DNA of 26,510 nucleotides from an uncultured Eubacteriales bacterium (GCA_900542245.1 UQMQ01000012.1:1-26510), one strand, 5' to 3'; counted from the stretch's first letter, positions 1-8,583 are shown. Program-made: numbers and translations. The notes: generated by a model from the letters alone, not told the origin.

Positions 1-158
1 GCAAGACAAGCAGCAAGAACAGCTTTATCAGCACCAAGGGCACGAAGGGCAGAAAATATTACTACAAAGCCCGCGTGCTGGTCTATGACGGCAGCGAACT
101 TGTGGCTAGGAGTGCGCTCAAGCAGTGCCGCTATGGCGCAAGAACATGGACGAAGTAA
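1..158 (+). CDS. 3' end of a surface/secreted protein gene (partial, paralogue of the next gene)
   Basis: An open frame enters from the left edge (first full codon at base 3) and stops at TAA 156-158, giving 51 residues of a basic, Tyr/Lys-rich C-terminal module. Those 51 residues are identical to the last 51 of the M64-type protein ending at 4054. The DNA differs at 5 of 158 positions by hand alignment, all silent, including TAA versus TAG. The module looks like the Fn3-like domain that closes many clostridial secreted proteins (family assignment is inference). The rest of the gene lies outside the window, so its enzymatic class is unknown. A strong hairpin terminator follows at 179-205. Confidence 0.85.
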   Translation, partial: KTSSKNSFISTKGTKGRKYYYKARVLVYDGSELVARSALKQCRYGARTWTK

Positions 159-178
159 CGTCGTAGAAAGTGAAACAA

Positions 179-205
179 ACGGTCGGCGGAAGCTGACCGT
201 TTTTC
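179..205 (+). terminator. Rho-independent terminator
   Basis: ACGGTCGGC-GGAA-GCTGACCGT forms a 9-bp stem with one G-T pair and a GGAA loop, followed directly by a T run. It lies 20 bases after the stop of the partial gene and separates it from the promoter of the next gene. Confidence 0.85.
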
Positions 206-317
206 TTGGAACGAAAGTTCTTCGATTTCATGCAGAAAAAAATAGAAGAATCAGACTTTCTGCTGCGTTCTTATTTGTACCGAAATTTTACCGCAGATGA
301 AAAAAACGGAGAAAGTG

Positions 318-347
318 TTGACAATATCAGATAGATTGTTGTACTAT
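318..347 (+). promoter_or_regulatory. Sigma-A-type promoter for the M64-type peptidase gene
   Basis: TTGACA (318-323), 18-base spacer, TACTAT (342-347), with an A-rich stretch upstream. The untranslated leader is about 80 bases. It contains a perfect palindrome CCTTAT-AA-ATAAGG (392-405), which could be a regulator site or a short hairpin. A GGAGTGAG ribosome site precedes the ATG at 434. Confidence 0.75.
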
Positions 348-433
348 GGTTTGGTCTTATTTGAATCAAAAGGATGTAAAACAATGCATTCCCTTATAAA
401 TAAGGAAAGCAAACTGTTAAATGGAGTGAGAGT

Positions 434-3400
434 ATGAAGCAAAATATATTTAGAAGATTCAGCACGGTAGGTCTCTGCGTGGCGATACTGTTGACTGTAT
501 TAATCCCGAGTGCGGCTCTGGCGGAAACTACCGCAGGAGAAGCCGCGCTGCAGATCACTTCGCAGACGCCGGAAGCGCAGGACGTTAGAACGCAAAATGA
601 AACACCGCAAGGGCTGACCTTTCCGGTGCATGTGATCCACAAGACCGGAGATGATAAGGAGAATTTTGTCATTGTCATCATGGCCGACGGCTATACGAAA
701 GAGCAGCAAGACCAGTTTGTGCAAGACGCAACCCGAAAGGCGCAGTATCTGCTCAATTGGTCGTCATATAAAGAATACTCTGATCGTATCAATATTTACG
801 CAGTCGGGACAGTTTCCAACCAGTCTGGAATAAGTGAATACGACGGCATAACAGTAGACACCTATTTTCATGTCCGTACCTTCGGGAAAAAAGTGCAGTT
901 TTCAGGAGACGGCGGTGAAAAAGCAACAAAGCTGCGGAAAGAATTAGAGGACGAGTATTTAGATGCGGGTGCAAGCATCGGAACCATTCATATTCTATCC
1001 AATTATTCCAATGATGAAGTTTCCTATGGGGCTTCTGTAAATCGTATGTACTCGTTCTCCACTGTTTCGGATGATGACACTACGGTTCATGAACTTTCTC
1101 ACAGTATCGGTGATCTGGGAGATGAATATGATCGGTATACAACGAAAGATAATCTGTCAGATACCACGAATCCTGCAACAATTAAATGGAAGAAGCTGCT
1201 TGGGTTTCGAGGTATCGGAATTACAAGAGCGGGAACAGAAACTGCTTTTGCGCCCGGACGCCAATGTATGATGCGCCGGAGCGGAGATCCGTTCTGCGAG
1301 GTATGCAAGCTGGAATTGGCTCGCCATCTGAGCGATACGGATTATGTCAAAAATCCGAGACCCTTATATGTGGCCGATCCTGAGATATCCATTCCGCATA
1401 GTTTGACCGGCACGCTGGATCAGGATAGTAAGAAATTCAGAATCACTGAAAGTAACATCACACAGGCAAATGGAAGAGCGTTAGAATTTCGTACTGTAGT
1501 GCAGAATACTGTCAACCGCGAACAGAAGCTGAAACTCACTTTTCGCATTCTCAGCGCGGATGGTCAAACAGTTAAGTATCAAAAAGAACAAGAATTTATT
1601 GTCCCGCCGCTCAACAGTTGGTATCGGCCGGATGATGCAAGGGCATCCCTGTCCCTTGTATTTGAGTCTGTACAGGATTTAGTGTTCGGAGACCAACTGG
1701 AGGGTCGAGTCATTGAGACGGAAACGCAAAGGGTCCTGGCCACAGATAAGACAGCAGAGCAAGCATGGAGTACCGTCAATGTCCATTACGTCCTCAAGGA
1801 CCAAGAGGGAGCGGGAACCGCGGTCCCACAGACAACCACTGCCGTAGCCCATGTGCCAACCGGCTCTGACTATACATTAAGATACCCGCAGGTGTACGGT
1901 TACACCTGCGTGGGAAGTAGTGAAAGCAAGGATACTGTTCAGATCACAGGAAACAGTAAGGATATCACTTACTATTATCAAGTAAATAATAATCCTACAG
2001 AGCGACCGTTTGCAGCCTTGGAAATCGACGCAAAGAAAGATGGAAGTGCAGTGCTGCAGGCCAAGGTAACCGGAACGAACCAGACCCCGGTCGGCACACT
2101 GGCGTTCTATGTCGATAGTTATCCGGCAGAAATGCAGCGCATAGATAGTACAAGTGCTTCAGCGCAGGTCAGCTTCTCGAACCTTGCGGCTGGGCTGCAC
2201 AGCGCCTACGTGAAATTTATTCCTGATGATAGAAGCGTCAATGTGCCGCCGGTAACCGGACAAGGCAAGAAATTTATTGTGCCGGAACAGGATACGGTAG
2301 ACTGCGTGACTCGCCCCGTTTACGCAGATTATGATGGAACACCGCATACGTTTGACATCACTTGTGGGAAAGACGTAAAGATAGTTTACAGAACAGAGGC
2401 AAATGGTGAATATAATCTGACTGCGATGCCGCAATATACGGATGCCGGGGCGTATACCCTGTATTTTAAAGCTATGGATGCGTATGCGGCTTATGAAGGT
2501 GAGGCATTCCTGAACATCGCGAAAGCAGAGACGGATTTGCAGCTGAATCCCTCCAGCACAAAGCTGGAGGGCGCATCTGCGGTAACACTGCGGGTTTTCA
2601 AAACAAAGATGCCTGAGCACGGTGCAGTGACACTGGACTGTAATGATTCTGCGATTAAACCGATGCCGCAGGGGAATGATACATGGAAAGTCGATTTGCC
2701 GAACAAAACCCAGACTTATACCTTTACTGCGCGTTATAGCGGAGATAACAACTACCTGGCTAGTGAGGACACCTGTCAGATTGCAGTGACGGCCAAAGGG
2801 ATGCAGCCGGGCGGCAATGCTTCCGGCGGAAACAGCGGCAGCGGTTCGTCCGGTGGAAGCAGCGGAGGCGGAATATCTGCAGGCGGCGGAGCATCCGGCG
2901 GTGGTGGCGGCGGTGGCGCAGCCCCGGCTCCGACACCGGCTGGCAGCGATGTGGTGACCGTTAAGGATGACAAGGGCAATGCTATTTCCGGAAGCAATGT
3001 GGTGACCACGACCAAGGCAACGGTAAGCAATACGAAGAACGAGACGAGCAGAAACGAGCAGGGACAAACCGTCTCCAAGATAACAGGAACGGTCTCTAAG
3101 GAAACAGCGGAGAAGCTTGTCGCGCAGGCAGTTTCCAACAGGTCTGATACAATCGAGATTACAGTTTCCTCCGCCGCTGCAAGCAGCGAAGCAGCAGCTA
3201 CCGCCAAATCGACGGAACTGGAGATTCCGAAAACAACAGTCGCTTCCATTGCCAAAGGTACCGATGCCAGCCTGGTTGTGAAAACGGACAGCGGCAGTGT
3301 GACACTCGACAACAAGACACTGGAAACCATCACAAGCGAGACAAACGGCGATACCGTTAAGCTCATCGTCAAGGAAAACGCGGCACTGACCGAAGCGCAG

Positions 3401-4054
3401 CAGGCTGCCTCCGCCGCCATCGGTGAAAACGGCAAGCTGTTCGATCTGGCGGCACAGATTGGAAACAGGCTCCTGCATGATTTCCAAGGCGGCAAGGCTT
3501 ATGTGACTCTGCCGATGCCGCAAAAACTCAAGGGCAAAGAAGTCCTTGTCGTTTATATCGACGATAGCGGTCTTTGCAAGGTGCTCAACCACAGCCTGGA
3601 AAAGGTCGGCGCAGACGATTACATCAGGTTTACGACCACGCACTTCTCGACCTTTGCTATCGTGGATAAAGCAGAAGCAGAGAAGCTGATCGCAGCACAG
3701 AACGCAGACCACATCAAGGCGCTGATGCAAAACGCGCAGTACAAGGTGACGACGAGCAAGACGAGCAAAAAGTCTGTCAAGGTACAGGTCGCAGCCAAAA
3801 GCGACAAGACGCTGCTTACCGACATCAAAAACATGGGCTATACCGTCAAGTATCAGTTCTATCGCTCGACGAAGAAGGATGCAGGCTACAAGCTGCGCAA
3901 GACAAGCAGCAAGAACAGCTTTATCAGCACCAAGGGCACGAAGGGCAGAAAATATTACTACAAAGCCCGCGTGTTGGTCTATGACGGAAGCGAACTTGTG
4001 GCTAGGAGTGCGCTCAAGCAGTGCCGCTATGGCGCAAGAACCTGGACGAAATAG
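434..4054 (+). CDS. Secreted M64-type zinc metallopeptidase with Ig-like and C-terminal surface modules
   Basis: The 1206-residue protein starts with a signal peptide (about 1-30, cleavage near ALA-E). Residues about 62-310 match the IgA peptidase M64 family: a DGYT segment near 85-88, the zinc motif HELSH at 219-223 followed by GDLGDEYD, and a Cys-rich CMM...FCEVC segment. Next come a MucBP-like segment (about 465-520), two Ig-like regions (about 525-785), a Gly/Ser/Pro linker (about 790-838), a Thr/Ser/Ala-rich region (about 840-1085) and a basic Fn3-like C-terminal module. The zinc site predicts an extracellular protease; its substrate is unknown. No LPXTG signal is seen. The first two thirds are more AT-rich than the last third, suggesting a mosaic origin. 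The last 51 residues are identical to the upstream partial gene. Start supported by GGAGTGAG at 423-430. Confidence 0.87.
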   Translation: MKQNIFRRFSTVGLCVAILLTVLIPSAALAETTAGEAALQITSQTPEAQDVRTQNETPQGLTFPVHVIHKTGDDKENFVIVIMADGYTKEQQDQFVQDATRKAQYLLNWSSYKEYSDRINIYAVGTVSNQSGISEYDGITVDTYFHVRTFGKKVQFSGDGGEKATKLRKELEDEYLDAGASIGTIHILSNYSNDEVSYGASVNRMYSFSTVSDDDTTVHELSHSIGDLGDEYDRYTTKDNLSDTTNPATIKWKKLLGFRGIGITRAGTETAFAPGRQCMMRRSGDPFCEVCKLELARHLSDTDYVKNPRPLYVADPEISIPHSLTGTLDQDSKKFRITESNITQANGRALEFRTVVQNTVNREQKLKLTFRILSADGQTVKYQKEQEFIVPPLNSWYRPDDARASLSLVFESVQDLVFGDQLEGRVIETETQRVLATDKTAEQAWSTVNVHYVLKDQEGAGTAVPQTTTAVAHVPTGSDYTLRYPQVYGYTCVGSSESKDTVQITGNSKDITYYYQVNNNPTERPFAALEIDAKKDGSAVLQAKVTGTNQTPVGTLAFYVDSYPAEMQRIDSTSASAQVSFSNLAAGLHSAYVKFIPDDRSVNVPPVTGQGKKFIVPEQDTVDCVTRPVYADYDGTPHTFDITCGKDVKIVYRTEANGEYNLTAMPQYTDAGAYTLYFKAMDAYAAYEGEAFLNIAKAETDLQLNPSSTKLEGASAVTLRVFKTKMPEHGAVTLDCNDSAIKPMPQGNDTWKVDLPNKTQTYTFTARYSGDNNYLASEDTCQIAVTAKGMQPGGNASGGNSGSGSSGGSSGGGISAGGGASGGGGGGGAAPAPTPAGSDVVTVKDDKGNAISGSNVVTTTKATVSNTKNETSRNEQGQTVSKITGTVSKETAEKLVAQAVSNRSDTIEITVSSAAASSEAAATAKSTELEIPKTTVASIAKGTDASLVVKTDSGSVTLDNKTLETITSETNGDTVKLIVKENAALTEAQQAASAAIGENGKLFDLAAQIGNRLLHDFQGGKAYVTLPMPQKLKGKEVLVVYIDDSGLCKVLNHSLEKVGADDYIRFTTTHFSTFAIVDKAEAEKLIAAQNADHIKALMQNAQYKVTTSKTSKKSVKVQVAAKSDKTLLTDIKNMGYTVKYQFYRSTKKDAGYKLRKTSSKNSFISTKGTKGRKYYYKARVLVYDGSELVARSALKQCRYGARTWTK

Positions 4055-4075
4055 ACGAAAACAAGCAAGAACAGG

Positions 4076-4117
4076 AAAGCCGCGTACTATGGGAATCACC
4101 CATTCGCACGCGGCTTT
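4076..4117 (+). terminator. Hairpin terminator after the M64-type gene
   Basis: AAAGCCGCGT (4076-4085) pairs perfectly with ACGCGGCTTT (4108-4117). An inner ATGGG/CCCAT stem lies in the loop and a short T tract follows. It begins 22 bases after the stop codon. The A tract on the other side could also let it work on the minus strand. Confidence 0.75.
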
Positions 4118-4133
4118 TGCTGCATTTTCTTAT

Positions 4134-4262
4134 GATTCCGGAAATATCGCTGTGCGATATTTCCGGAATCACGACAAAAGCACCTTGCGGAGTGGCGCTC
4201 ACCCATGAGCGCCATATGCGCATAGAAATCTCTGATTTCGTTATGCGCACTTTTGTCGTGAT
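4134..4262. repeat. Structured dispersed repeat, copy A
   Basis: A perfect 17-bp hairpin (4134-4150 with 4154-4170, loop TGT) is followed by a 13-bp inverted repeat ATCACGACAAAAG (4168-4180) / CTTTTGTCGTGAT (4250-4262). The latter encloses two further hairpins: GGCGCTC/GAGCGCC (4194-4213) and TGCGCATA-GAAATC with GATTTC-GT-TATGCGCA (4217-4249). Bases 4140-4257 align without gaps to 21675-21792 at about 107 of 118 positions. It lies between convergent genes (M64-type, plus; PilZ, minus). Both strands carry short ORFs here, but I read these as by-products of the repeat. It could be an RNA element, a bidirectional transcription-end element or a small MITE-like repeat. Confidence 0.85.
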
Positions 4263-4320
4263 GTGGGAACGTCACAATCGCGCAGCGATTTGCCGGAAGA
4301 ATGGCAAAAGCATCTGACCG

Positions 4321-5001
4321 CTACAGCCGGTTCCGTTTGCGGATGGTCTCGGCCTGCAGCTTGAAGATCTGCTGGATCAGGCGCTGCTTGGTTCTGTTAT
4401 CCATGCCAAAGAATCGGCAGCCGTAAAAAAATTGACCATCCTCATTTTTGCTGACACGCAGAATCTGTGCGCGAAACTCGTAGGGAGTTTCACCCGGTGA
4501 CAGGGCAATCGGTGCAAAGAGAACATGATCGTCCGGTTCAAAGGGCGTCATGCAGCTGAACAGCAGTCCGCCGCCGCTGATATTACGGATGGTGCAGGTC
4601 ACCTCCGGCGGCGCCGGGTAGTAGGTCTCGTTTCCGTTATCATCAAGGACGGCAACGAGACGGTTGACCGTCGTTTCGATCGTGAGCGGATGGCGGTAAT
4701 CGTCGCGCTTGTTTATGAAGCTGAACTGCGAAAGCTGGTCGATCTTCCAGAAGGCATTGGAGTTGCCGCAGATTGAGCCATGCAGGATGATGATGCTGTT
4801 GTCCCGGCGAAAACCCTTGATGCGCACTCTGCTGTTATGAATGATCGTCGGCATATCATCACCGCTTGCATTTACGATGCAGATCGCATCCTCCTCAATT
4901 TTATCAATGATACCGCTCAGGAGGAAAATATCCCCGTCCGAGAGCAGTTCGACTTTCATGCCTTCCTCTAGCCCGAAGTCTTTTTCGTTCTGTTCTGCCA
5001 T
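4321..5001 (-). CDS. PilZ-domain protein (YcgR-like), predicted c-di-GMP receptor
   Basis: 226 residues, no signal peptide or membrane segment, so cytoplasmic. The N-terminal part (about 1-95) resembles the YcgR-type N-terminal barrel. Residues about 96-220 form a PilZ domain with both c-di-GMP motifs intact: RDDYR at 99-103 (RxxxR) and NISGGG at 140-145 (NxSxxG). The family binds cyclic di-GMP and relays it to motility, surface or secretion machinery; no flagellar or pilus gene is nearby, so the output is unknown. The start has a GGGAGGCG ribosome site seven bases upstream. The gene is convergent with the M64-type gene. It lies downstream of the M14-type gene on the same strand, 369 bases away and behind a terminator, so it is probably transcribed separately. 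Confidence 0.9.
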   Translation of the reverse strand: MAEQNEKDFGLEEGMKVELLSDGDIFLLSGIIDKIEEDAICIVNASGDDMPTIIHNSRVRIKGFRRDNSIIILHGSICGNSNAFWKIDQLSQFSFINKRDDYRHPLTIETTVNRLVAVLDDNGNETYYPAPPEVTCTIRNISGGGLLFSCMTPFEPDDHVLFAPIALSPGETPYEFRAQILRVSKNEDGQFFYGCRFFGMDNRTKQRLIQQIFKLQAETIRKRNRL

Positions 5002-5128
5002 AGATTACGCCTCCCAATGCGATAAGTTTCTGCATCTATTCTATCATTTTTTGCAGGCTTCTGCAACCAAGAGACACCTTTTTGAAGCAAAAAAAGAATA
5101 AAAGTATGCAGGGTAAAATGGTACAAAA

Positions 5129-5169
5129 CGCCCGAAACGCGAGGGCAGAGTGCCGGGGCGTTTCGGGCG
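5129..5169 (-). terminator. Terminator after the M14-type gene
   Basis: CGCCCGAAACGC (5129-5140) pairs perfectly over 12 bp with GCGTTTCGGGCG (5158-5169). Read on the minus strand, the stem is followed by TTTTG and a second T-rich patch. It lies about 200 bases beyond the M14-type stop and just before PilZ. Confidence 0.75.
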
Positions 5170-5178
5170 CCTATGTTG

Positions 5179-5205
5179 GGTCGGCTGCCTGCGGGGCAGC
5201 CGACC
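5179..5205. repeat. Perfect 11-bp inverted repeat (hairpin)
   Basis: GGTCGGCTGCC / GGCAGCCGACC with a TGCGG loop. There is no T tract on the minus side, so it is not itself a standard terminator. It may stabilise the 3' end of the M14-type transcript. Confidence 0.7.
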
Positions 5206-5317
5206 GGATGTTCTGTCCATGATCCTGCCCGCAAGCGGTGTGCAGCAAGCCTTTCGGCGGCTGTACTTCCACTTGCAGGCATTCGCTGCGCGAAGCCGTT
5301 CAAGCATTTCAGCTGCT

Positions 5318-5351
5318 TGCTGCAGCAGCGCATTTCTGCGTTGCTGCAGCA
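5318..5351. repeat. 15-bp inverted repeat next to the M14-type stop
   Basis: TGCTGCAGCAGCGCA (5318-5332) and TGCGTTGCTGCAGCA (5337-5351) pair with one G-T wobble around a TTTC loop. It starts 19 bases after the stop of the minus-strand gene. Confidence 0.7.
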
Positions 5352-5370
5352 GTCTGCGCGCCTGCGCTTG

Positions 5371-8300
5371 CTAAGCCGCTTTGTAAGCGGTGTCGCTTAA
5401 CGATCTGGAGAACAGGAAGTTGGAGATATATTTGAATTCATCGGAGCAGTGTCCCTTCTGGTCGAGGGTGTTGGCGAAGGAAACGATATCCTTACCGCCC
5501 TGCTTGTATGCAAATCCTACGATGCCGTTGTTATATTTCTCAAAATCGGCCTTGCCGGCATCATCAAAGATACCGATGCAGCCGGAGATCGGCGCCTTGC
5601 CTGCATTCTGTACCAGAACCTGGGCGCCTTCCGGAATTGCCGAGAAGTAGTCTGTGCCGTACTGATACATGACGTAATCCTTCGCCTTGATGTAGTTCGC
5701 ATTGAGCAGATCCTTGACCGGATACTTGACATAGCCGAGGAAGTCTGTACCGTTGGACATACTTTCCTTGGTCACGCCTTCTACGATGCCGTCAAGACCG
5801 GAGCCACTGCCCCATACCATGAACGGTGTACCATTCAGAACCTCTGCCTTGGCGGTTTCGTCATCGGTATGCTTACCGAAGCCGGTGCCGACGATCGCAT
5901 CAGCCTTTGCAGCATCTGTGGTCGTTGCGAAGCCCATCTGTTTGAGGGCATATACATCGAAGCAGTAGCTGTTGCCGCCTGCCAGCTCAATATTACCGGC
6001 GGTAGCAGGTTTGTTTCTGCCGATGATGTAGACCTCAGGCGCTTCAGAGATGAGCTGCGCGGTATACTTGGAACCGTCTACGCCCAAAGCGCTCAGGATA
6101 TACTTGGAGGCAACGGACTTGTAATCCTTGTAGGATACGATGAAGTCACCCATGCGGGTTCCCTTGGTGATCATACCGACCTTCTTGCCGGACTTGAGCA
6201 GGGTGTTGACTGCTGCTGCAGCATCCTCAGAAGCGTTGGAGATGATGACATCTTTGTTCTTCGTGCCGCTGAACTGGCTGTCAAAGTCTTTGAGGTACTT
6301 GAGCGCACCCTTATAGGTCATAGCCTTATCGCAGGTCTTGATGATCTTCTTGTAATCCGCTTTTTTGGTTACGGTGATGATGTCGAAACCACGTGCGTAC
6401 GGATGCTGTGAGAACGCTTCGGAGTACAAGCCTTTCCATACGGTCACATAGGAGCCGCCGCTGAGGTTCGCGTTCGCCAGCGAGCGTTTTGCCTGATACA
6501 TCGGCACAACGATGGTACCCTTCGGATACTTCACGCCCTTGTAGGTGAATGCTTTCTTGGAAAGCTGCGCTTTGATATCGTTTCTTGCCAGCCATTTGAG
6601 CATTTCTGCCGCGTCCTGAATATTTCTCTGATGCTTCTTATCCAACGGAATGATGTAGGCTTCCGGATAGAAATTCTTGTTTTCGCCTTTGCCGTTATAA
6701 ATCGGTCTCATCAGATCAGCCTGCGCATTCGGTACATCATATTGATTGACGTAATATTTCGAAACTTTCTTGTTGCTGTTCAGATTCTTCACACCTCTGT
6801 TGAAGATGTTCGCCTGATTGGTAAGCATCTGAATCTTGTTCTTGGCAACATAGCGTGCCTGACCGATCAATCCCTTCGGAATGACCTGCTCCGCGGTGAT
6901 GTCATCGTAAGCAGGCATCTCCCAGGTGATACCGCAAGTGCCGTAGAATACCGGGAACTGTGCCCCGAAGTTTGTGGAAAGATCGTCCCAAGGCGCACCC
7001 CAGATCTTGCCTGTCGGGCTGTCACCGGTCTTGTCGATTTCCAGATAATCACGCATTGGCAGCTCGAAGCTGTTGAATTTTTCGTTGTTGGCAACTGCAG
7101 CGACGCCGAGGGCCTCACCGAGCTGGATAAACTGTTTCGCGATCAAATCGTATTCGAGGTTCGGATTGTGCGGTGCGCCGCAAGGCTCAACCAGCATACC
7201 TTCTACCAGACCGTGGATCTCGGTGTAAACCATCGGATTCCACTTGCCCATGAATGCCATCGCGTTGATGTTTTCATTCATGATCTGGTTCGCGTAGTCT
7301 CTGTTCGGGTCGAAGCCGACGCCGGTCGCACGTGTTCCCTGCGTATAGCCCTCCATGTTCATGGTCGGTACGCAAACGAAGAAAACATCGTCGAGCAGCT
7401 TGTCAATATCGACAGTTTCTGTTTTGGTGTTGTAGTATTTTTCAAAATCGACAACCGTAGAAACACCGTAGGTGCCGAGATCGCCGGACACAGCACCGTT
7501 TTCGCCTCTGAGTCTGCCGAGCTCTGTCACGTAGTTTTCAATCAGAGAAGAAAGGGAAGTGCCGAAGACTTCTTTCTTTTCCTGTTCGAGTTTCGCCTTG
7601 CCTGCGTCAGTGTAGCTTACGAGTGTCTTCAATGAAACCTGATCTTCGGTGAGCAGCAGCTGAATGAAGTTCATGATGCCGTTGACCGCAGAGTTCTCGT
7701 TGGAGTGACAGTTACTGATATACAGCGGCACGCGCAGCTTATCGTATTTGCCCTTTTTGAGATCCTTGAGCACCTTGGATGGGTTGTTCTCCACCTGATC
7801 GGTGTATTTGAGCCAAGCGTCTACAGAGGATTTCTTGTCGGAAATCACTACATAAGGAATGTCGTAAGCGTCGATGGTTGTCTGACCGATCGAGCCGACT
7901 TCCGCATAGCGTTTGTGCTTGCCCTTGGAAATCTTCGCGAGTTCGTCAAAGAGCTCGTAGGATGTGCGGAAGGAATCGTAAGGAACGACCTTTGCATGTA
8001 CGGAGCCTGCTTCAGCGCCGCTTACGGTCGCTTTGAGGTCAAAGTAGCCGCAGTCATCGAGGAACGCAGCGCCGTTTGTGTGCGGAATCGTGTAAACCTT
8101 TTCGGACGCGGTACCCTTGGCATTTTCATTTTTGTAATAGAGCATGCCTGTGGTCTCGAAGGTCACGACCAGATTCGTGCCGTCCGCGGTCATTTCTTTC
8201 ACCTTAAATACTTCCTTGCCGTCCTGATCCTTCCATTCGGAAAGCGCACCGCCCTTCTTTGCGTAAGGGTAAAGTGTCGGGTCAAGGTAAGGTCTGTCGG

Positions 8301-8583
8301 TATCTCTTACCAGTGAAAAGCTGATCTGGTTGGCTTTTACTGCAGCCGCCATCTTATCATCCTCCAGTTTTGTAGGGATAGTAATCTTATTGCTGGCATC
8401 TTCTGTCATGGAATACTGCAGCGCGATGTCGTCATAAGCGGGGTATTTGCCTGCAAGGGAGACACCTTTTTTCGTGGTATCAAAGGTGAGCTCTTGCACA
8501 GAGGCAAAAGCGGCCATCGGCACCATAAGCGCGATCATGAGCGTTACGGCGACGAGTTTGATGAGTCGTTTCTGCTTTCTCAT
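5371..8583 (-). CDS. Large secreted M14-type zinc carboxypeptidase
   Basis: 1070 residues with a signal peptide (about 1-27, ending MAAFA). The middle region has the M14 metallocarboxypeptidase layout: zinc ligands in CHSNEN (H293, E296), a DPNRDY substrate-binding segment (R428), EIHG (H457, third zinc ligand) and a probable catalytic Glu in GITWEMP (E555). The family removes C-terminal residues from peptides or cleaves cell-wall peptides; the substrate here is not evident. The roughly 200-residue N-terminal extension and roughly 450-residue C-terminal region are unassigned and make it much longer than a classical carboxypeptidase. AAAGGAG before the ATG supports the start. A consensus-like promoter lies at 8695-8723 and a terminator at 5129-5169, so it is probably monocistronic. 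Confidence 0.87.
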   Translation of the reverse strand: MRKQKRLIKLVAVTLMIALMVPMAAFASVQELTFDTTKKGVSLAGKYPAYDDIALQYSMTEDASNKITIPTKLEDDKMAAAVKANQISFSLVRDTDRPYLDPTLYPYAKKGGALSEWKDQDGKEVFKVKEMTADGTNLVVTFETTGMLYYKNENAKGTASEKVYTIPHTNGAAFLDDCGYFDLKATVSGAEAGSVHAKVVPYDSFRTSYELFDELAKISKGKHKRYAEVGSIGQTTIDAYDIPYVVISDKKSSVDAWLKYTDQVENNPSKVLKDLKKGKYDKLRVPLYISNCHSNENSAVNGIMNFIQLLLTEDQVSLKTLVSYTDAGKAKLEQEKKEVFGTSLSSLIENYVTELGRLRGENGAVSGDLGTYGVSTVVDFEKYYNTKTETVDIDKLLDDVFFVCVPTMNMEGYTQGTRATGVGFDPNRDYANQIMNENINAMAFMGKWNPMVYTEIHGLVEGMLVEPCGAPHNPNLEYDLIAKQFIQLGEALGVAAVANNEKFNSFELPMRDYLEIDKTGDSPTGKIWGAPWDDLSTNFGAQFPVFYGTCGITWEMPAYDDITAEQVIPKGLIGQARYVAKNKIQMLTNQANIFNRGVKNLNSNKKVSKYYVNQYDVPNAQADLMRPIYNGKGENKNFYPEAYIIPLDKKHQRNIQDAAEMLKWLARNDIKAQLSKKAFTYKGVKYPKGTIVVPMYQAKRSLANANLSGGSYVTVWKGLYSEAFSQHPYARGFDIITVTKKADYKKIIKTCDKAMTYKGALKYLKDFDSQFSGTKNKDVIISNASEDAAAAVNTLLKSGKKVGMITKGTRMGDFIVSYKDYKSVASKYILSALGVDGSKYTAQLISEAPEVYIIGRNKPATAGNIELAGGNSYCFDVYALKQMGFATTTDAAKADAIVGTGFGKHTDDETAKAEVLNGTPFMVWGSGSGLDGIVEGVTKESMSNGTDFLGYVKYPVKDLLNANYIKAKDYVMYQYGTDYFSAIPEGAQVLVQNAGKAPISGCIGIFDDAGKADFEKYNNGIVGFAYKQGGKDIVSFANTLDQKGHCSDEFKYISNFLFSRSLSDTAYKAA

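Larger units (their letters stand above)
5002..5370 (-). other. Hairpin-rich intergenic region between the M14-type and PilZ genes
   Basis: No credible gene seen. In minus-strand reading order it holds a 15-bp hairpin with one wobble pair (5318-5351, loop TTTC), a short TTCGC/GCGAA hairpin (about 5282-5294), an 11-bp perfect hairpin GGTCGGCTGCC/GGCAGCCGACC (5179-5205) and the terminator hairpin at 5129-5169. Upstream of PilZ, 5002-5120 is AT-rich and may hold its promoter, but I could not fix the boxes. Confidence 0.6.

Noticed and set aside
2817..2935. Tandem GGC/GGA-rich stretch as a possible DNA repeat array
   Set aside because: It is an in-frame Gly/Ser linker with irregular units; there is no regular repeat or spacer structure, so it is not a CRISPR or VNTR array.
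2159..4099. 646-residue open frame on the minus strand opposite the M64-type gene
   Set aside because: It lies fully antisense to a gene with recognisable domains, its product is Cys/Arg/His-rich with no family match, and no ribosome site or promoter was evident. It is a codon-usage shadow.
4014..4250. Short related peptides encoded on both strands in the two repeat copies (for example MRITKSEISMR-type)
   Set aside because: The similarity follows from the DNA repeat itself. The frames have no ribosome sites and differ in start and end between copies, so they are not treated as genes.
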